From: Micromonospora mirobrigensis | Lineage (GTDB): Bacteria > Actinomycetota > Actinomycetes > Mycobacteriales > Micromonosporaceae | Direction of reading: 5' to 3' | Assembly: GCF_900091555.1 (NCBI RefSeq) | Contig: NZ_FMCX01000006.1 | Location: forward strand, 1-64,000 | DNA length: 64,000 nucleotides | Shown: positions 8,173 to 16,793 of the stretch, in pieces | Numbering within the stretch: position 1 is the first letter of the stretch | Layout of the letters: every line of letters starts with the position of its first letter | The notes under the pieces: generated by a model | What the model was told of the DNA's origin: nothing | The model's database searches: none | Seen by the model: the letters and a program-made list of their open reading frames with translations, nothing else | Program-made: the position numbers and the translations under genes

Positions 8173-9726
8173 ATGCTCGTCGCCGTCGGGCTGACCGTCA
8201 CCGCGCTGGTGCTGGCCCCGCTTGCGGCGCCGGGCTACGTGCTGAGTTACGACATGGTCTTCGTGCCGCACCAGCCGTGGCGGGCCGAGCTGGTCGTGCC
8301 GGGTGACTCGCTGCCGCGCGCGGTGCCGCTGGACGCGCTGGTCTCACTGGCCGGCCAGCTGGCGCCCGGCTGGCTGGTGCAGCGGGTGGTGCTCGCCGCC
8401 GTGCTACTGCTGGCCGTGGTCGGCGCCGGCCGGCTGGTGCCCACCCGGCGGCCGGTCACCCGGGCGGTCGCCGCGCTCGGGTACGCCTGGACGCCGTACC
8501 TGGCCGAGCGGCTGCTGATCGGGCACTGGGGGCTGCTGCTGGCGTACGGTGCGCTGCCCTGGTTGGTCGGCGCGGCGATCGGCGTACGCGCGGGGCGGCC
8601 GGGGTCGCTGCGCCGGCTGGTGCCGGCCGCGTTGCCCGCCGCGGTGACCCCGACCGGTGGGCTGATCGCGCTGGCGACGGTCGCGGTGCTGGTGGCCCGG
8701 CGGGACGCGCCGCGGCGCACTGTCGGCGCGGTCGGTGCGGTGCTGCTGCTCAACCTGCCGTGGCTGGTGGCGGCCGCGCTGACCCGGGCGGACGGGCGCA
8801 GCGATCCGGCCGGGGTGACCGCGTTCGCCGCCCGGGCGGAGAACTGGAGCGGGTGGTTCGGGGCGCTGGCCGGCACCGGGGGCATCTGGAATGCCCAGAC
8901 CACCCCGACCAGTCGGTCCTCCCCGTTGGCCCCGGTCGCCACGGTGCTGCTGCTCGGCGCGGCCGTGCTCGGCCTCGGTGCGCTGCGCCGGCGCTGGCCG
9001 GGCGGGGCGGCGGTGCGGCTGGCGGCGCTGGCCGCCGGCGGCTTCCTCGCGGCGTCGCTCGGCGTGCTGCCCGGTACGGCGGCCGCGCTGCGCTGGGCGG
9101 TGGCGACGGTGCCGGGGGCGGGTCTGCTGCGCGACGGGCAGAAGTTCCTGGTGCCGTACGCGCTGCTGCTGGCGCTGGCCGTCGCCCTCGGGGTGGAGCG
9201 GCTGGCCGACCGGGTCGCCGAGCGGGGCGCGGTGGTCGGCGGCCGGGTCCTCGTAGCCTCGGCGCTGCTGCTGCCGCTGGTGGTGCTGCCGGACCTGGCG
9301 TACGGGGTGGGGGGCCGGCTGCGGCCGGTGCGTTACCCGGCGGACTGGGCCGAGGTGGCCCGGCGGCTGGACGGCCGGCCGGGGGAGGTCCTGTCGCTGC
9401 CGTTCGGCGCCTACCGGGCGTACCCGTGGAACGACGGCCGGACGGTGCTGGATCCGTTGCCGCGCTACGTCGACGCGGACGTGGTCGTCGACGACACCCT
9501 CTGGGTGGGTGACCTGCGGGTGGCCGGGGAGAACCCGCGAGCCGCCGAGGTGGCGCGGGTGCTGACCAGCGGTTCCCCGGTCGCCGCGACCGGCGTGCGG
9601 TGGGTGGTGGTGCAACGGATGGTCGGTGACCGGCGGATCGATCCGGCCGCCATGGCCGGGCTGCGCGAGGTGTACGCCGGGACGGACCTGACCCTCTACG
9701 AGAACTCGGTGGCCGGGGCGCGCTGA
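8173..9726 (+). CDS. Polytopic membrane protein, GT-C-like, unknown function
   Basis: 517 aa from ATG 8173. Ten or more hydrophobic helices are followed by a soluble C-terminal region (from about residue 380: RPVRYPADWAEVARRLDG...). The architecture resembles GT-C glycosyltransferases or actinobacterial envelope-assembly membrane proteins, but I see no diagnostic motif. Start is open to doubt: the best Shine-Dalgarno (GAGGAGG, 8145-8151) lies 21 bp upstream of the ATG and has perfect spacing to an in-frame CTG at 8158. Followed by the DUF2613 gene in the same direction, inside a region resembling the mycobacterial aftD neighbourhood. Confidence 0.6.
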   Translation: MLVAVGLTVTALVLAPLAAPGYVLSYDMVFVPHQPWRAELVVPGDSLPRAVPLDALVSLAGQLAPGWLVQRVVLAAVLLLAVVGAGRLVPTRRPVTRAVAALGYAWTPYLAERLLIGHWGLLLAYGALPWLVGAAIGVRAGRPGSLRRLVPAALPAAVTPTGGLIALATVAVLVARRDAPRRTVGAVGAVLLLNLPWLVAAALTRADGRSDPAGVTAFAARAENWSGWFGALAGTGGIWNAQTTPTSRSSPLAPVATVLLLGAAVLGLGALRRRWPGGAAVRLAALAAGGFLAASLGVLPGTAAALRWAVATVPGAGLLRDGQKFLVPYALLLALAVALGVERLADRVAERGAVVGGRVLVASALLLPLVVLPDLAYGVGGRLRPVRYPADWAEVARRLDGRPGEVLSLPFGAYRAYPWNDGRTVLDPLPRYVDADVVVDDTLWVGDLRVAGENPRAAEVARVLTSGSPVAATGVRWVVVQRMVGDRRIDPAAMAGLREVYAGTDLTLYENSVAGAR

Positions 9727-9820
9727 CCGGCCGGATCGGGACGTCCTCGCGGCCCTCCCCGGCGGGTCTACTTGGTGGTAACGTCCCGCGCAGTCAGCTC
9801 ACGAGGAGGAAAAAAGCACC

Positions 9821-10030
9821 ATGCGTAGTGCTCTCTCGTTGGTTCTGGTCGCGGTTGCCGCGATCGCTCTGGGTGCCTTCGGCACGGCGGCACTCGCCAC
9901 CACGCTGACCGGTACGTCGGTGACCGAGGCGGCGAAGGCCGAGCAGGCCGCCCGGACCGAGTCGGGTGGCAGTGGCACCAGCACCGAGGCCGGCGCCAAC
10001 CAGCCGCTGGTCTACGGCGTCAACTCGTAG
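9821..10030 (+). CDS. DUF2613-type small secreted protein
   Basis: 69 aa with a classic export signal (MRSALSLVLVAVAAIALGAF) and a short mature part rich in Ala, Thr, Ser and Gly ending NQPLVYGVNS. A strong GAGGAGG site precedes the ATG. It matches the small DUF2613 proteins of actinobacteria, one of which (Rv0236A) sits beside aftD in Mycobacterium tuberculosis; here an AftD-like gene is also close by. Function unknown. A TAACGT hexamer at 9779-9784 could be its -10 box, with no convincing -35. Its stop overlaps the end of the convergent glycosyltransferase gene by 19 bp. Confidence 0.8.
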   Translation: MRSALSLVLVAVAAIALGAFGTAALATTLTGTSVTEAAKAEQAARTESGGSGTSTEAGANQPLVYGVNS

Positions 10031-11220
10031 GTCTCTTCCCACCGCTTGGCCGGCGTACCCGCCGGAACGTTCGCGGCCCTCGTCACGAGGGCCGCGAACT
10101 TTTCTCCGGAGACCGGCCAGGTGAAGCGGGCGGCATGGGCCCGCGCCGCCGATCCCATCGCGGCCCGGTACGCGTCGTCGACCAGCAGGTGGCGGACCTT
10201 GGCCACGAAGTCGTCGACGTCGTCGGCGAGCAGCCCGGTCTCGCCGTGCACCAGCGCCTCCTCGACCCCGCCGGCGCCCCGGAACGCGACCGTGGGGGTG
10301 CCGACCGCGCCGGCCTCCACGATGGTGAGTCCCCAGCCCTCCTTGAGCGACGGGGTGAGCGCCACCCAGGCGGACGCGAGCAGCTCGCGCTTCTCGATGT
10401 CGGTGACGAAGCCGGTGAACGTCACCCGCTCGGCGACGCCGAGGTCCACGGCGGTCTGGCGGAGCTGCGACTCCCACCAGCCCTGTCCGGCCACGGTGAG
10501 GGTCAGGCCGGGCAGTTCTCCGGCGAGCGCCGCCACGGCGCGCAGCGCCACCTCGACCTGCTTGTGCGGGACCAGCCGGCCGAGCACGACAAGCGACGGC
10601 TGGGTGGAGCGGGGCACCGGCCCGATCGTCATGTCCGGGGTGCCGTTGTGCACGATGGCCACCCGCTGCGGGTCGATGCCGAGGGTGGCCAGTTCCCGGC
10701 GGGTGGCGGCGGAGACGGTCACGTACTGGCAGTGGCGGTAGACCCGGGGCGCCAGCCAGGACTCCACCCACCAGCCGAACCGGGCCAGCCAGCGGCCCAG
10801 CACCACCGGCCACTGCTCCCGGTGCACGTGGTGCACCAGGGCGATCACCGGCCGGCGGGCGTAGAGCGCGGAGAGGAAGGGCAGGCCGTTGCCGACGTCG
10901 ACGATCAGGTCGGGCCGACCGCCGGTGCGCCGGGCCAGTGGGCCGAGACCGATGGTGCCGGCCAGGTAGACCAGCGCGGCGCGCAGGTAGACCGTGTGTC
11001 GGCCGCCGCGGCGCAGCACCCGTACGCCGTGGTCGGTGATCTCCTCGGCGGGGCCTTCGGTGTGGGTGGCGCAGAGCAGGGTGGCCCGGTGGCCGCGTCG
11101 GACGAGTTCACCGGCGATCCGCTCGACGTAGACCTCGGATCCGCCGCCCTCCGGATTCCGGGTGTCCCTCCAGTTGAGGAACAGTACGTGCCGGGTGGCG
11201 GCAGCCGGTGCTTCCAACAC
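10012..11220 (-). CDS. Glycosyltransferase family 4 (GT-B fold)
   Basis: 402 aa. The N-terminal GT-B half carries GGGSEVYVERIAGEL, the Gly-rich acceptor-side loop. The C-terminal half carries the donor-binding set GRLVPHK (about 213-219) and the E-x7-E motif (E293 and E301 in EGWGLTIVE) of retaining family-4 enzymes. No signal peptide, so it should act on the cytoplasmic face, probably adding a hexose to a lipid or glycan precursor. Starts at GTG 11220 or TTG 11217, both near AGGAG. Convergent with DUF2613 and divergent from the AftD-like gene (84 bp between starts). Donor and acceptor not predictable. Confidence 0.85.
   Translation of the reverse strand: MLEAPAAATRHVLFLNWRDTRNPEGGGSEVYVERIAGELVRRGHRATLLCATHTEGPAEEITDHGVRVLRRGGRHTVYLRAALVYLAGTIGLGPLARRTGGRPDLIVDVGNGLPFLSALYARRPVIALVHHVHREQWPVVLGRWLARFGWWVESWLAPRVYRHCQYVTVSAATRRELATLGIDPQRVAIVHNGTPDMTIGPVPRSTQPSLVVLGRLVPHKQVEVALRAVAALAGELPGLTLTVAGQGWWESQLRQTAVDLGVAERVTFTGFVTDIEKRELLASAWVALTPSLKEGWGLTIVEAGAVGTPTVAFRGAGGVEEALVHGETGLLADDVDDFVAKVRHLLVDDAYRAAMGSAARAHAARFTWPVSGEKFAALVTRAANVPAGTPAKRWEETYELTP
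10069..10103 (+). terminator. Intrinsic terminator inside the convergent GT4 gene
   Basis: Perfect 14-bp stem (GTTCGCGGCCCTCG with its complement), 3-nt loop TCA, then TTTT on the + strand. It lies 38 bp after the DUF2613 stop and inside the last codons of the opposite-strand glycosyltransferase. Confidence 0.85.
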
Positions 11221-11304
11221 TCACTCCTACTGCCGAGTAGTCTTCGCGGTCGCGTCACACTATGGGCTGCGTCACGAAAGCCGCAATGCCCGATCGGAGG
11301 CGAG

Positions 11305-14300
11305 ATGCAGGGGTCGCCGGGCCGTCCGGGGCCGGTCGAGAGGGCCGACGACACGTCGCGAGCGGTGTGGCGTCTGCGCTTGGTTGCGGTATGTCTGGCT
11401 TTGTCCGCCCTGGCCTTCCTCCAGGATCCGGGTCTGATCGTGATCGACACCAAGGTCGACCTCGCGATCGATCCAGCCGGATGGATGAGCCGGTCCCTGC
11501 ACGTGTGGGACCCGGCCGGGACCTTCGGCCAGCTCCAGAATCAGGCGTACGGCTATCTCTGGCCGATGGGACCGTTCTTCCTCGTCGGCAAGCTGCTCGC
11601 CGTGCCGGCCTGGGTGGTGCAGCGACTCTGGTGGGCGCTGCTGATGACGGTGGCCTGCACCGGCGTGGTCCGGCTGGCGGAACGCCTGCACATCGGCACC
11701 CCGTGGGCCCGGCTGCTGGCCGGGGTGGCGTTCGCGCTCTCGCCCCGGCTGGTCACCGAGCTGGGCCCGATCTCGGTCGAGGCGTGGCCCAGCGCGATCG
11801 CGCCCTGGGTGCTGGTCCCCCTGATCGGGCTCGCCCAGGGGACGCCGGTGCGTCGGGCGGTCACCCGGTCCGCGCTGGTGGTGGCGTGCGCCGGCGGCGT
11901 CAACGCCACCGCCGTGCTGGCGGTGGTGCCGCTCGCCGCGATCTGGCTGGTCGGCCTGCACCCGTTCCGGCTGCGCCTGCGGGCCCTGCTCGGCTGGGGG
12001 CTGGCGGTGGCCGCGGCGACCGCCTGGTGGCTGGTGCCGCTGCTGCTCCTCGGCCGGTACAGCCCGCCCTTCCTCGACTACATCGAGACCGCCCCGGTGA
12101 CCACCGGGCCGACCGACATGACCACGGTGCTGCGCGGCGCCTCGCACTGGCACGCCTACCTCAACGGCCCGTACGGGCCGCCGTGGACGGCGGGGTGGCG
12201 GCTTGCCACCGAACAGCCCCTGGTGATCGCCACGCTGGTGGTGGCCGGTCTCGGCCTCGCCGGTCTGGCCCGGCGGGGCATGCCGCACCGCCGCTTCCTG
12301 ATTACCGGCCTGCTGGTCGGGCTGGCGCTGGTCGGGCTCGGCCACGTCGCGCAGCTCGACGGCTTCGGCGCCCAGACCCAGCGGACCTTCCTCGACGCCG
12401 CGGGCGCACCGCTGCGCAACGTGCACAAGTTCGACGTGGTGCTCCGGCTCCCGCTGATGCTCGGCCTGGCGCACCTGGTCGGTCTGGTGCTGCGCGCCGC
12501 CCGCACCGGCGACCGGCCCACCCTGCACCCCGGGCCGGCCCGCCTGCTGCAACCCGTCCGGCTCCGCGCCGGCCTGGTCACCGGCACCACCCTGGCGGCG
12601 GTCGCGGCGGTCGCCGCACCGGCCCTCGGCGGTGGGCTGGCCGCGCCGGGCAGCTTCCGGGACGTGCCCGGCTACTGGCAGCAGGCGACGTCCTGGCTGG
12701 ACAGCAACGTACGCGACGACCGGGTGCTGGTGGTGCCGGCCGCCCGCTTCCCGCGTTACCTGTGGGGCAGCCCGAGCGACGAGATCGTCCAGCCCCTGCT
12801 GGACAGGCCCTGGGCGGTACGCAGCTCGGTGCCGCTGACCCCGCCCGGGACCATCCGGCTCCTCGACGCCGTCGAGTCGGTGCTCGCCACCGGGCAGGGC
12901 TCGGCCGGCCTCGCCGACCTGCTCGCCCGCTCCGGCGTGAAGTACCTGCTGCTCCGCTCCGACCTCGACTACGGGCACAGCGACACCACCCAGCCGATCG
13001 TCGTGCGGCAGGCGCTGCTGCGTTCGCGCGGGATCGAGCCGGTCCGTGCCTTCGGCCCCGAGGTGGGCGGCGGTGTGCTTCCCGGCAACTTCGTCGACCG
13101 GGGCCTGAACGCGCCGGTCCGCGCGCTGGAGGTGTTCCAGGTCCGCCGCCCGGTCGACCAGGTCGTCGCGTACGACGCGGACGACCTCACCACCGTGGTC
13201 GGCGGGCCCGAGTCGCTGCTGCCGCTGGCCGCGGCCGGTCAGCTCCCCGCCGCGCCGACCGTGCTCGCCGGGGACCGCCCCGACGGGCTCGGCCAGACGC
13301 CGGTGGCGCTGACCGACGGGCTGCGGCGCCGCGAGGTGGCCTTCGGGCAGCAGCACGACAACTCCTCGGCCACCCTCACCCCCCAGGACGAACCGCGGCT
13401 GACCGCGCCGGCCCGCGACTACCTGCCCGAGTGGGCGGAGCAGCAGTCGACGGCGGTGCGCTACCTCGGCATCGACGGGGTCTCCGCGTCCAGCTCCTGG
13501 TCCGACGCGCAGTCGCTGGGCGGCGGACGCACCGAGCACCAGCCGTACGCGGCGGTGGACGGCAACCCCGCCACCTCCTGGCGGTCGGCACCCGGGACGG
13601 TGTCGGTGGGGCAGTGGTTCGAGGTGGAGCTGAGGCGGCCGGAGGTGGTCCGGCAGGTCCGGATCACCTTCGACACCGGGGCCGACTCGCTGCCCACGAA
13701 GATCACCGTCACGGCGGGACGGCAGCAGGCCACCGTGCCGACGACCGGCCAGAGCACCCAGGTCACCCTCCCCGACGGCTACCCGACCCGGTTCGTCCGG
13801 GTGACCGTGGAGCAGGTCTTCGACGTCCGGGCCGGTTTCGGTGGGGTGGGCATCGCTGAACTCGCCATCCCCGGGATCCAGGCCGGTCGTACCCTCGTGG
13901 TGCCGCCCGGCCCGGCCACCGGCGTGCCGGCGCCGGTGGTGCTCAGCGCCGCACCGAGCAGCCCGGCCTGCGTCTTCGACGAGGGGCGGCCGCTCTGCGA
14001 CGGCTCGCTGTCCCGGGCCTCGGAGGACGGCGACCGGATCGACCGGACGGTGCAGCTGCCCGTGGGCGCCAACTACCAGGTGGCGCTCCGGGCCCGTCCC
14101 CGACCGGGTGGCGCGCTCAACGAGCTGCTCGACGCGGGCGGCGCGGCGGCGGTGACCACCGGCGTCACCCCGACCGTCGCCGCCTCCACCGTCGGCGTCT
14201 TCGACCCGGCCGCCCGCCCCGGCGCGGTGGTCGACGGGGACCCCGCGACCACCTGGTACGCCGCCGACGCCGACCGGCAGCCCTGGCTGCGGCTCACCTG

Positions 14301-15555
14301 GCCGCGGCCGCGCACCATCACCGGCCTGCGGATGACGCTGCCGCCCAACGCGGCGGCGGCCCGGCCCTGGCGGGTCACCGCGATCGGGGACGGCGGCATG
14401 CGCGGCGGGGTCCTCGACGACGGGGGCACGGTGGTCTTCGACCGTCCGATGCGTACCGACGACGTCACCGTGCTCATCTCCGACCTGGTCCCGGCCCGCT
14501 CCTACGACCCGTACCGTCGGTTGACCCAGGACCTGCCGGTGGGGGTGGGCGAGCTGACCGTGCTGCCGGCCACCGACGTGGAACGCGCCGACCCCGGCCA
14601 GCGGCTCCGGCTGCCCTGCGGCAGCGGGCCCGTGGTGCGGGCCGGCGGCGTCAACCGCCGTACCGCGCTGCTGGCCAACCGGCGTGACCTGCTGGAGCTG
14701 CGCGAGGTGGCCGCGGTTCCCTGCGGCGACGGGTCCACCATGGCCCTGCCGTTGACGGCCGGCCCCCAGCGGGTGACCGCGGTGGGCAGCCCGCTGGCGC
14801 TGCCCACCCAGTTCACCCTCACGCCGCGCCGCCCGGCGGGGACCGGACCGGCGCCCGCCACCGAGCTGGGGCAACCGGCCGCGAAGCGCGCGGTGGTGCA
14901 CCTCGGTGAGTGGTCGGCCACCCGCCGGGTGCTGCGGCTGGACGACCATGTCGGCCGGCGGGTGCTCGCCCTGCGGGAGAACGCCAACGCGGGCTGGGTG
15001 GCCACCGGCGGCGGTCGGACCTTCACGCCGTTCACGGTGGACGGCTGGCAGCAGGGCTGGCTCGTACCGGCTGGCTTCTCCGGCGAGGTGGTGCTCCGGT
15101 TTGCCCCCGACGGCCGGTACGTGACGGCGCTCGCCGGAGGCGCGGCGCTGCTGGTCGGCGTCGTGGTGCTGGCCGTGCTGCCGACCAGGCGTACCCTCGC
15201 GCCGGTCGCGCGACCGGTCCGCCGGCGACGCGGTCGGCTGCTCCCGGTCCTCGTCGGCGGCGGGGCGTTGCTCCTGGTCGGCGGGCCGGCCGCGGCAGCC
15301 GTGGCCGGGCTGGTGGCGCTCGGCGTGATCGCCGGGCGGTCCCTGGAGCCGCACCTGCACCCGCCGGACCGGCGGGGGATGCACCGGCTCCGCCGGGCCG
15401 TCGTACGCTGGCTGCCGGTGGCGTGCTTCGCGGTGGCCGGCTGGTACGCGGTGACCCGCGGCGGGCACACCGCGTGGCCCGCTCAGTTGGCTGCGGTCAC
15501 CGCCGTCACGGCCCTCTGGCTCTCGCTGGTGCTGCGCCGCCGACCCGGCCACTGA
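11305..15555 (+). CDS. aftD: AftD-like alpha-(1->3)-arabinofuranosyltransferase (DUF3367)
   Basis: 1416 aa, close to the roughly 1400 aa of mycobacterial AftD. ATG has GGAGG at 5-nt spacing. Order: N-terminal multi-helix GT-C domain with the loop DTKVDLAIDP (about 48-57), further helices to about residue 450, then a large periplasmic-side region with two discoidin/F5-8C-like carbohydrate modules (AVDGNPATSWR near 748, VDGDPATTWY near 975), and C-terminal helices from about 1275. AftD enzymes use decaprenyl-phosphoarabinose to branch arabinan of arabinogalactan and lipoarabinomannan. Micromonosporas have arabinose in whole-cell sugars but no mycolates, so the acceptor here is open. Overlaps the convergent acyltransferase by 73 bp. 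Confidence 0.85.
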   Translation: MQGSPGRPGPVERADDTSRAVWRLRLVAVCLALSALAFLQDPGLIVIDTKVDLAIDPAGWMSRSLHVWDPAGTFGQLQNQAYGYLWPMGPFFLVGKLLAVPAWVVQRLWWALLMTVACTGVVRLAERLHIGTPWARLLAGVAFALSPRLVTELGPISVEAWPSAIAPWVLVPLIGLAQGTPVRRAVTRSALVVACAGGVNATAVLAVVPLAAIWLVGLHPFRLRLRALLGWGLAVAAATAWWLVPLLLLGRYSPPFLDYIETAPVTTGPTDMTTVLRGASHWHAYLNGPYGPPWTAGWRLATEQPLVIATLVVAGLGLAGLARRGMPHRRFLITGLLVGLALVGLGHVAQLDGFGAQTQRTFLDAAGAPLRNVHKFDVVLRLPLMLGLAHLVGLVLRAARTGDRPTLHPGPARLLQPVRLRAGLVTGTTLAAVAAVAAPALGGGLAAPGSFRDVPGYWQQATSWLDSNVRDDRVLVVPAARFPRYLWGSPSDEIVQPLLDRPWAVRSSVPLTPPGTIRLLDAVESVLATGQGSAGLADLLARSGVKYLLLRSDLDYGHSDTTQPIVVRQALLRSRGIEPVRAFGPEVGGGVLPGNFVDRGLNAPVRALEVFQVRRPVDQVVAYDADDLTTVVGGPESLLPLAAAGQLPAAPTVLAGDRPDGLGQTPVALTDGLRRREVAFGQQHDNSSATLTPQDEPRLTAPARDYLPEWAEQQSTAVRYLGIDGVSASSSWSDAQSLGGGRTEHQPYAAVDGNPATSWRSAPGTVSVGQWFEVELRRPEVVRQVRITFDTGADSLPTKITVTAGRQQATVPTTGQSTQVTLPDGYPTRFVRVTVEQVFDVRAGFGGVGIAELAIPGIQAGRTLVVPPGPATGVPAPVVLSAAPSSPACVFDEGRPLCDGSLSRASEDGDRIDRTVQLPVGANYQVALRARPRPGGALNELLDAGGAAAVTTGVTPTVAASTVGVFDPAARPGAVVDGDPATTWYAADADRQPWLRLTWPRPRTITGLRMTLPPNAAAARPWRVTAIGDGGMRGGVLDDGGTVVFDRPMRTDDVTVLISDLVPARSYDPYRRLTQDLPVGVGELTVLPATDVERADPGQRLRLPCGSGPVVRAGGVNRRTALLANRRDLLELREVAAVPCGDGSTMALPLTAGPQRVTAVGSPLALPTQFTLTPRRPAGTGPAPATELGQPAAKRAVVHLGEWSATRRVLRLDDHVGRRVLALRENANAGWVATGGGRTFTPFTVDGWQQGWLVPAGFSGEVVLRFAPDGRYVTALAGGAALLVGVVVLAVLPTRRTLAPVARPVRRRRGRLLPVLVGGGALLLVGGPAAAAVAGLVALGVIAGRSLEPHLHPPDRRGMHRLRRAVVRWLPVACFAVAGWYAVTRGGHTAWPAQLAAVTAVTALWLSLVLRRRPGH

Positions 15556-16679
15556 CCGCCCCACCGCTGGAAGGGACGCTCGATCAGGTAGTAGCTCGCC
15601 GCCGCCAGGACCAGCCCCCCGGCGACGGTGAGCAGCCAGGTGCTCAACGGGTCGCCGGTGAACTCCGGCCGGCCGTCGACGACGTAGATGGTCTCCAGCA
15701 CGAACGGGTGCCAGAGGAACAGCCCGTACGACACCCGGCCGAGCCACCGGCCGACGAGACTGTCGAAGGTGCCCTTGGTGCGGGTCTGCGGACCGAACGC
15801 GATCGGCAGGATCAGCATGACCGCGACGACCAGGTAGAGCACCAGCTTGGTGGCGAACTGGCCGGCGGTCGGCTCGGCCAGGTCACGCGGGCCGGTGACC
15901 GGGGTGGTGGCGACGGCCAGCGCGGCCAGCGCCACGGCCCAGCAGGTCAGCGGCGCCCGGCCCAGGTCGTCCAGCCACCGCCAGCGGTCGCCGGTGCCGG
16001 TACGCAGCGCCACGTGCGCGGCGGCCAACGCCATGCCGGCGCCGAACCAGCCCGCGTACGACGGCAACCACATGGTGTGCAGGCCGAGGCTCAGCAGGCC
16101 GGACCCGAGCAGCGCCACCCAGGCGACGGTGACCGCCAGCGCGCCGGCCGCGATCCGGAGCACCTTGTCCGGGGTGGGCCGCCCGCGCAGCGCGAGGCCG
16201 GCGAGCACCGGCAGCAGCAGGTAGAAGGTGACCTCGGTGGCGAGGCTCCAGGTCTGGCTGAGGCCGTGCTTGAGCTGCCCGTGCTGGTAGATCTGGGTCA
16301 GCGTGGCGTGGCGCAGCCAGTCCGCCCGGCCGGCGTCGCGGTTCTGCGGCAGCACCAGCAGGCAGACCACCACCGCCACCCAGTAGGCGGGCAGGATCCG
16401 GGTGGCCCGCCGCCAGAGGTACCTACCGGTCGCGGGCGGGCGCTGGTACGTTGCGTGCGCGTGCGCGTACGGCCGGAACAGCAGGAAGCCGGAAAGGACG
16501 AAGAAGACGGCGACACCCACGTCGAGCCGGGACAACCAGGCTCCGACGGCGCTGTCGCCGGTGTTCCTTCCGGTGGCGAAACCGACGTGGTGCCCGACAA
16601 CGGCGAGCGCTCCGATCACCCGTACCGCGTCGAGCGCGGGCAACCGTCGCAGAACCTGATCGGGAATCGGAGCAGACAT
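15483..16679 (-). CDS. Acyltransferase family 3 membrane protein (OafA/YrhL-like)
   Basis: 398 aa. The N-terminal LDAVRVIGALAVVGHH block contains the R and H pattern of Acyl_transf_3 proteins, followed by FFVLSGFLLFRPY and about ten transmembrane helices ending with SYYLIERPF. These enzymes move acyl groups, often acetyl, onto exported sugars or lipids. The C-terminal 73 bp overlap the end of the AftD-like gene on the other strand, a stable arrangement suggesting long co-residence. Likely modifies an envelope glycan made by this region; the donor and acceptor are inferred, not seen. Divergent from the DUF3068 gene, 114 bp between starts. Confidence 0.85.
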   Translation of the reverse strand: MSAPIPDQVLRRLPALDAVRVIGALAVVGHHVGFATGRNTGDSAVGAWLSRLDVGVAVFFVLSGFLLFRPYAHAHATYQRPPATGRYLWRRATRILPAYWVAVVVCLLVLPQNRDAGRADWLRHATLTQIYQHGQLKHGLSQTWSLATEVTFYLLLPVLAGLALRGRPTPDKVLRIAAGALAVTVAWVALLGSGLLSLGLHTMWLPSYAGWFGAGMALAAAHVALRTGTGDRWRWLDDLGRAPLTCWAVALAALAVATTPVTGPRDLAEPTAGQFATKLVLYLVVAVMLILPIAFGPQTRTKGTFDSLVGRWLGRVSYGLFLWHPFVLETIYVVDGRPEFTGDPLSTWLLTVAGGLVLAAASYYLIERPFQRWGGQWPGRRRSTSESQRAVTAVTAAN

Positions 16680-16793
16680 CAGCCGTCCAGAGGGTCGCGT
16701 TGATATGTAACCCGGGAGTAACGTGCGGCCCAGTTTTGCAGACCCCGATGCTCGCCGGACACCGGCTGACTGTCTTTGTGTTGAGGAGGATCA

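Noticed and set aside
11272..15747. 1491-aa open frame opposite the AftD-like gene
   Set aside because: Composition is Arg/Gly/His-rich without domains; it is the mirror of a real high-GC gene.
16707..16722. GTAAC repeated around CCGGGA as an operator
   Set aside because: The copies are direct, only 5 bp, and not related to the DUF6230 palindromes.
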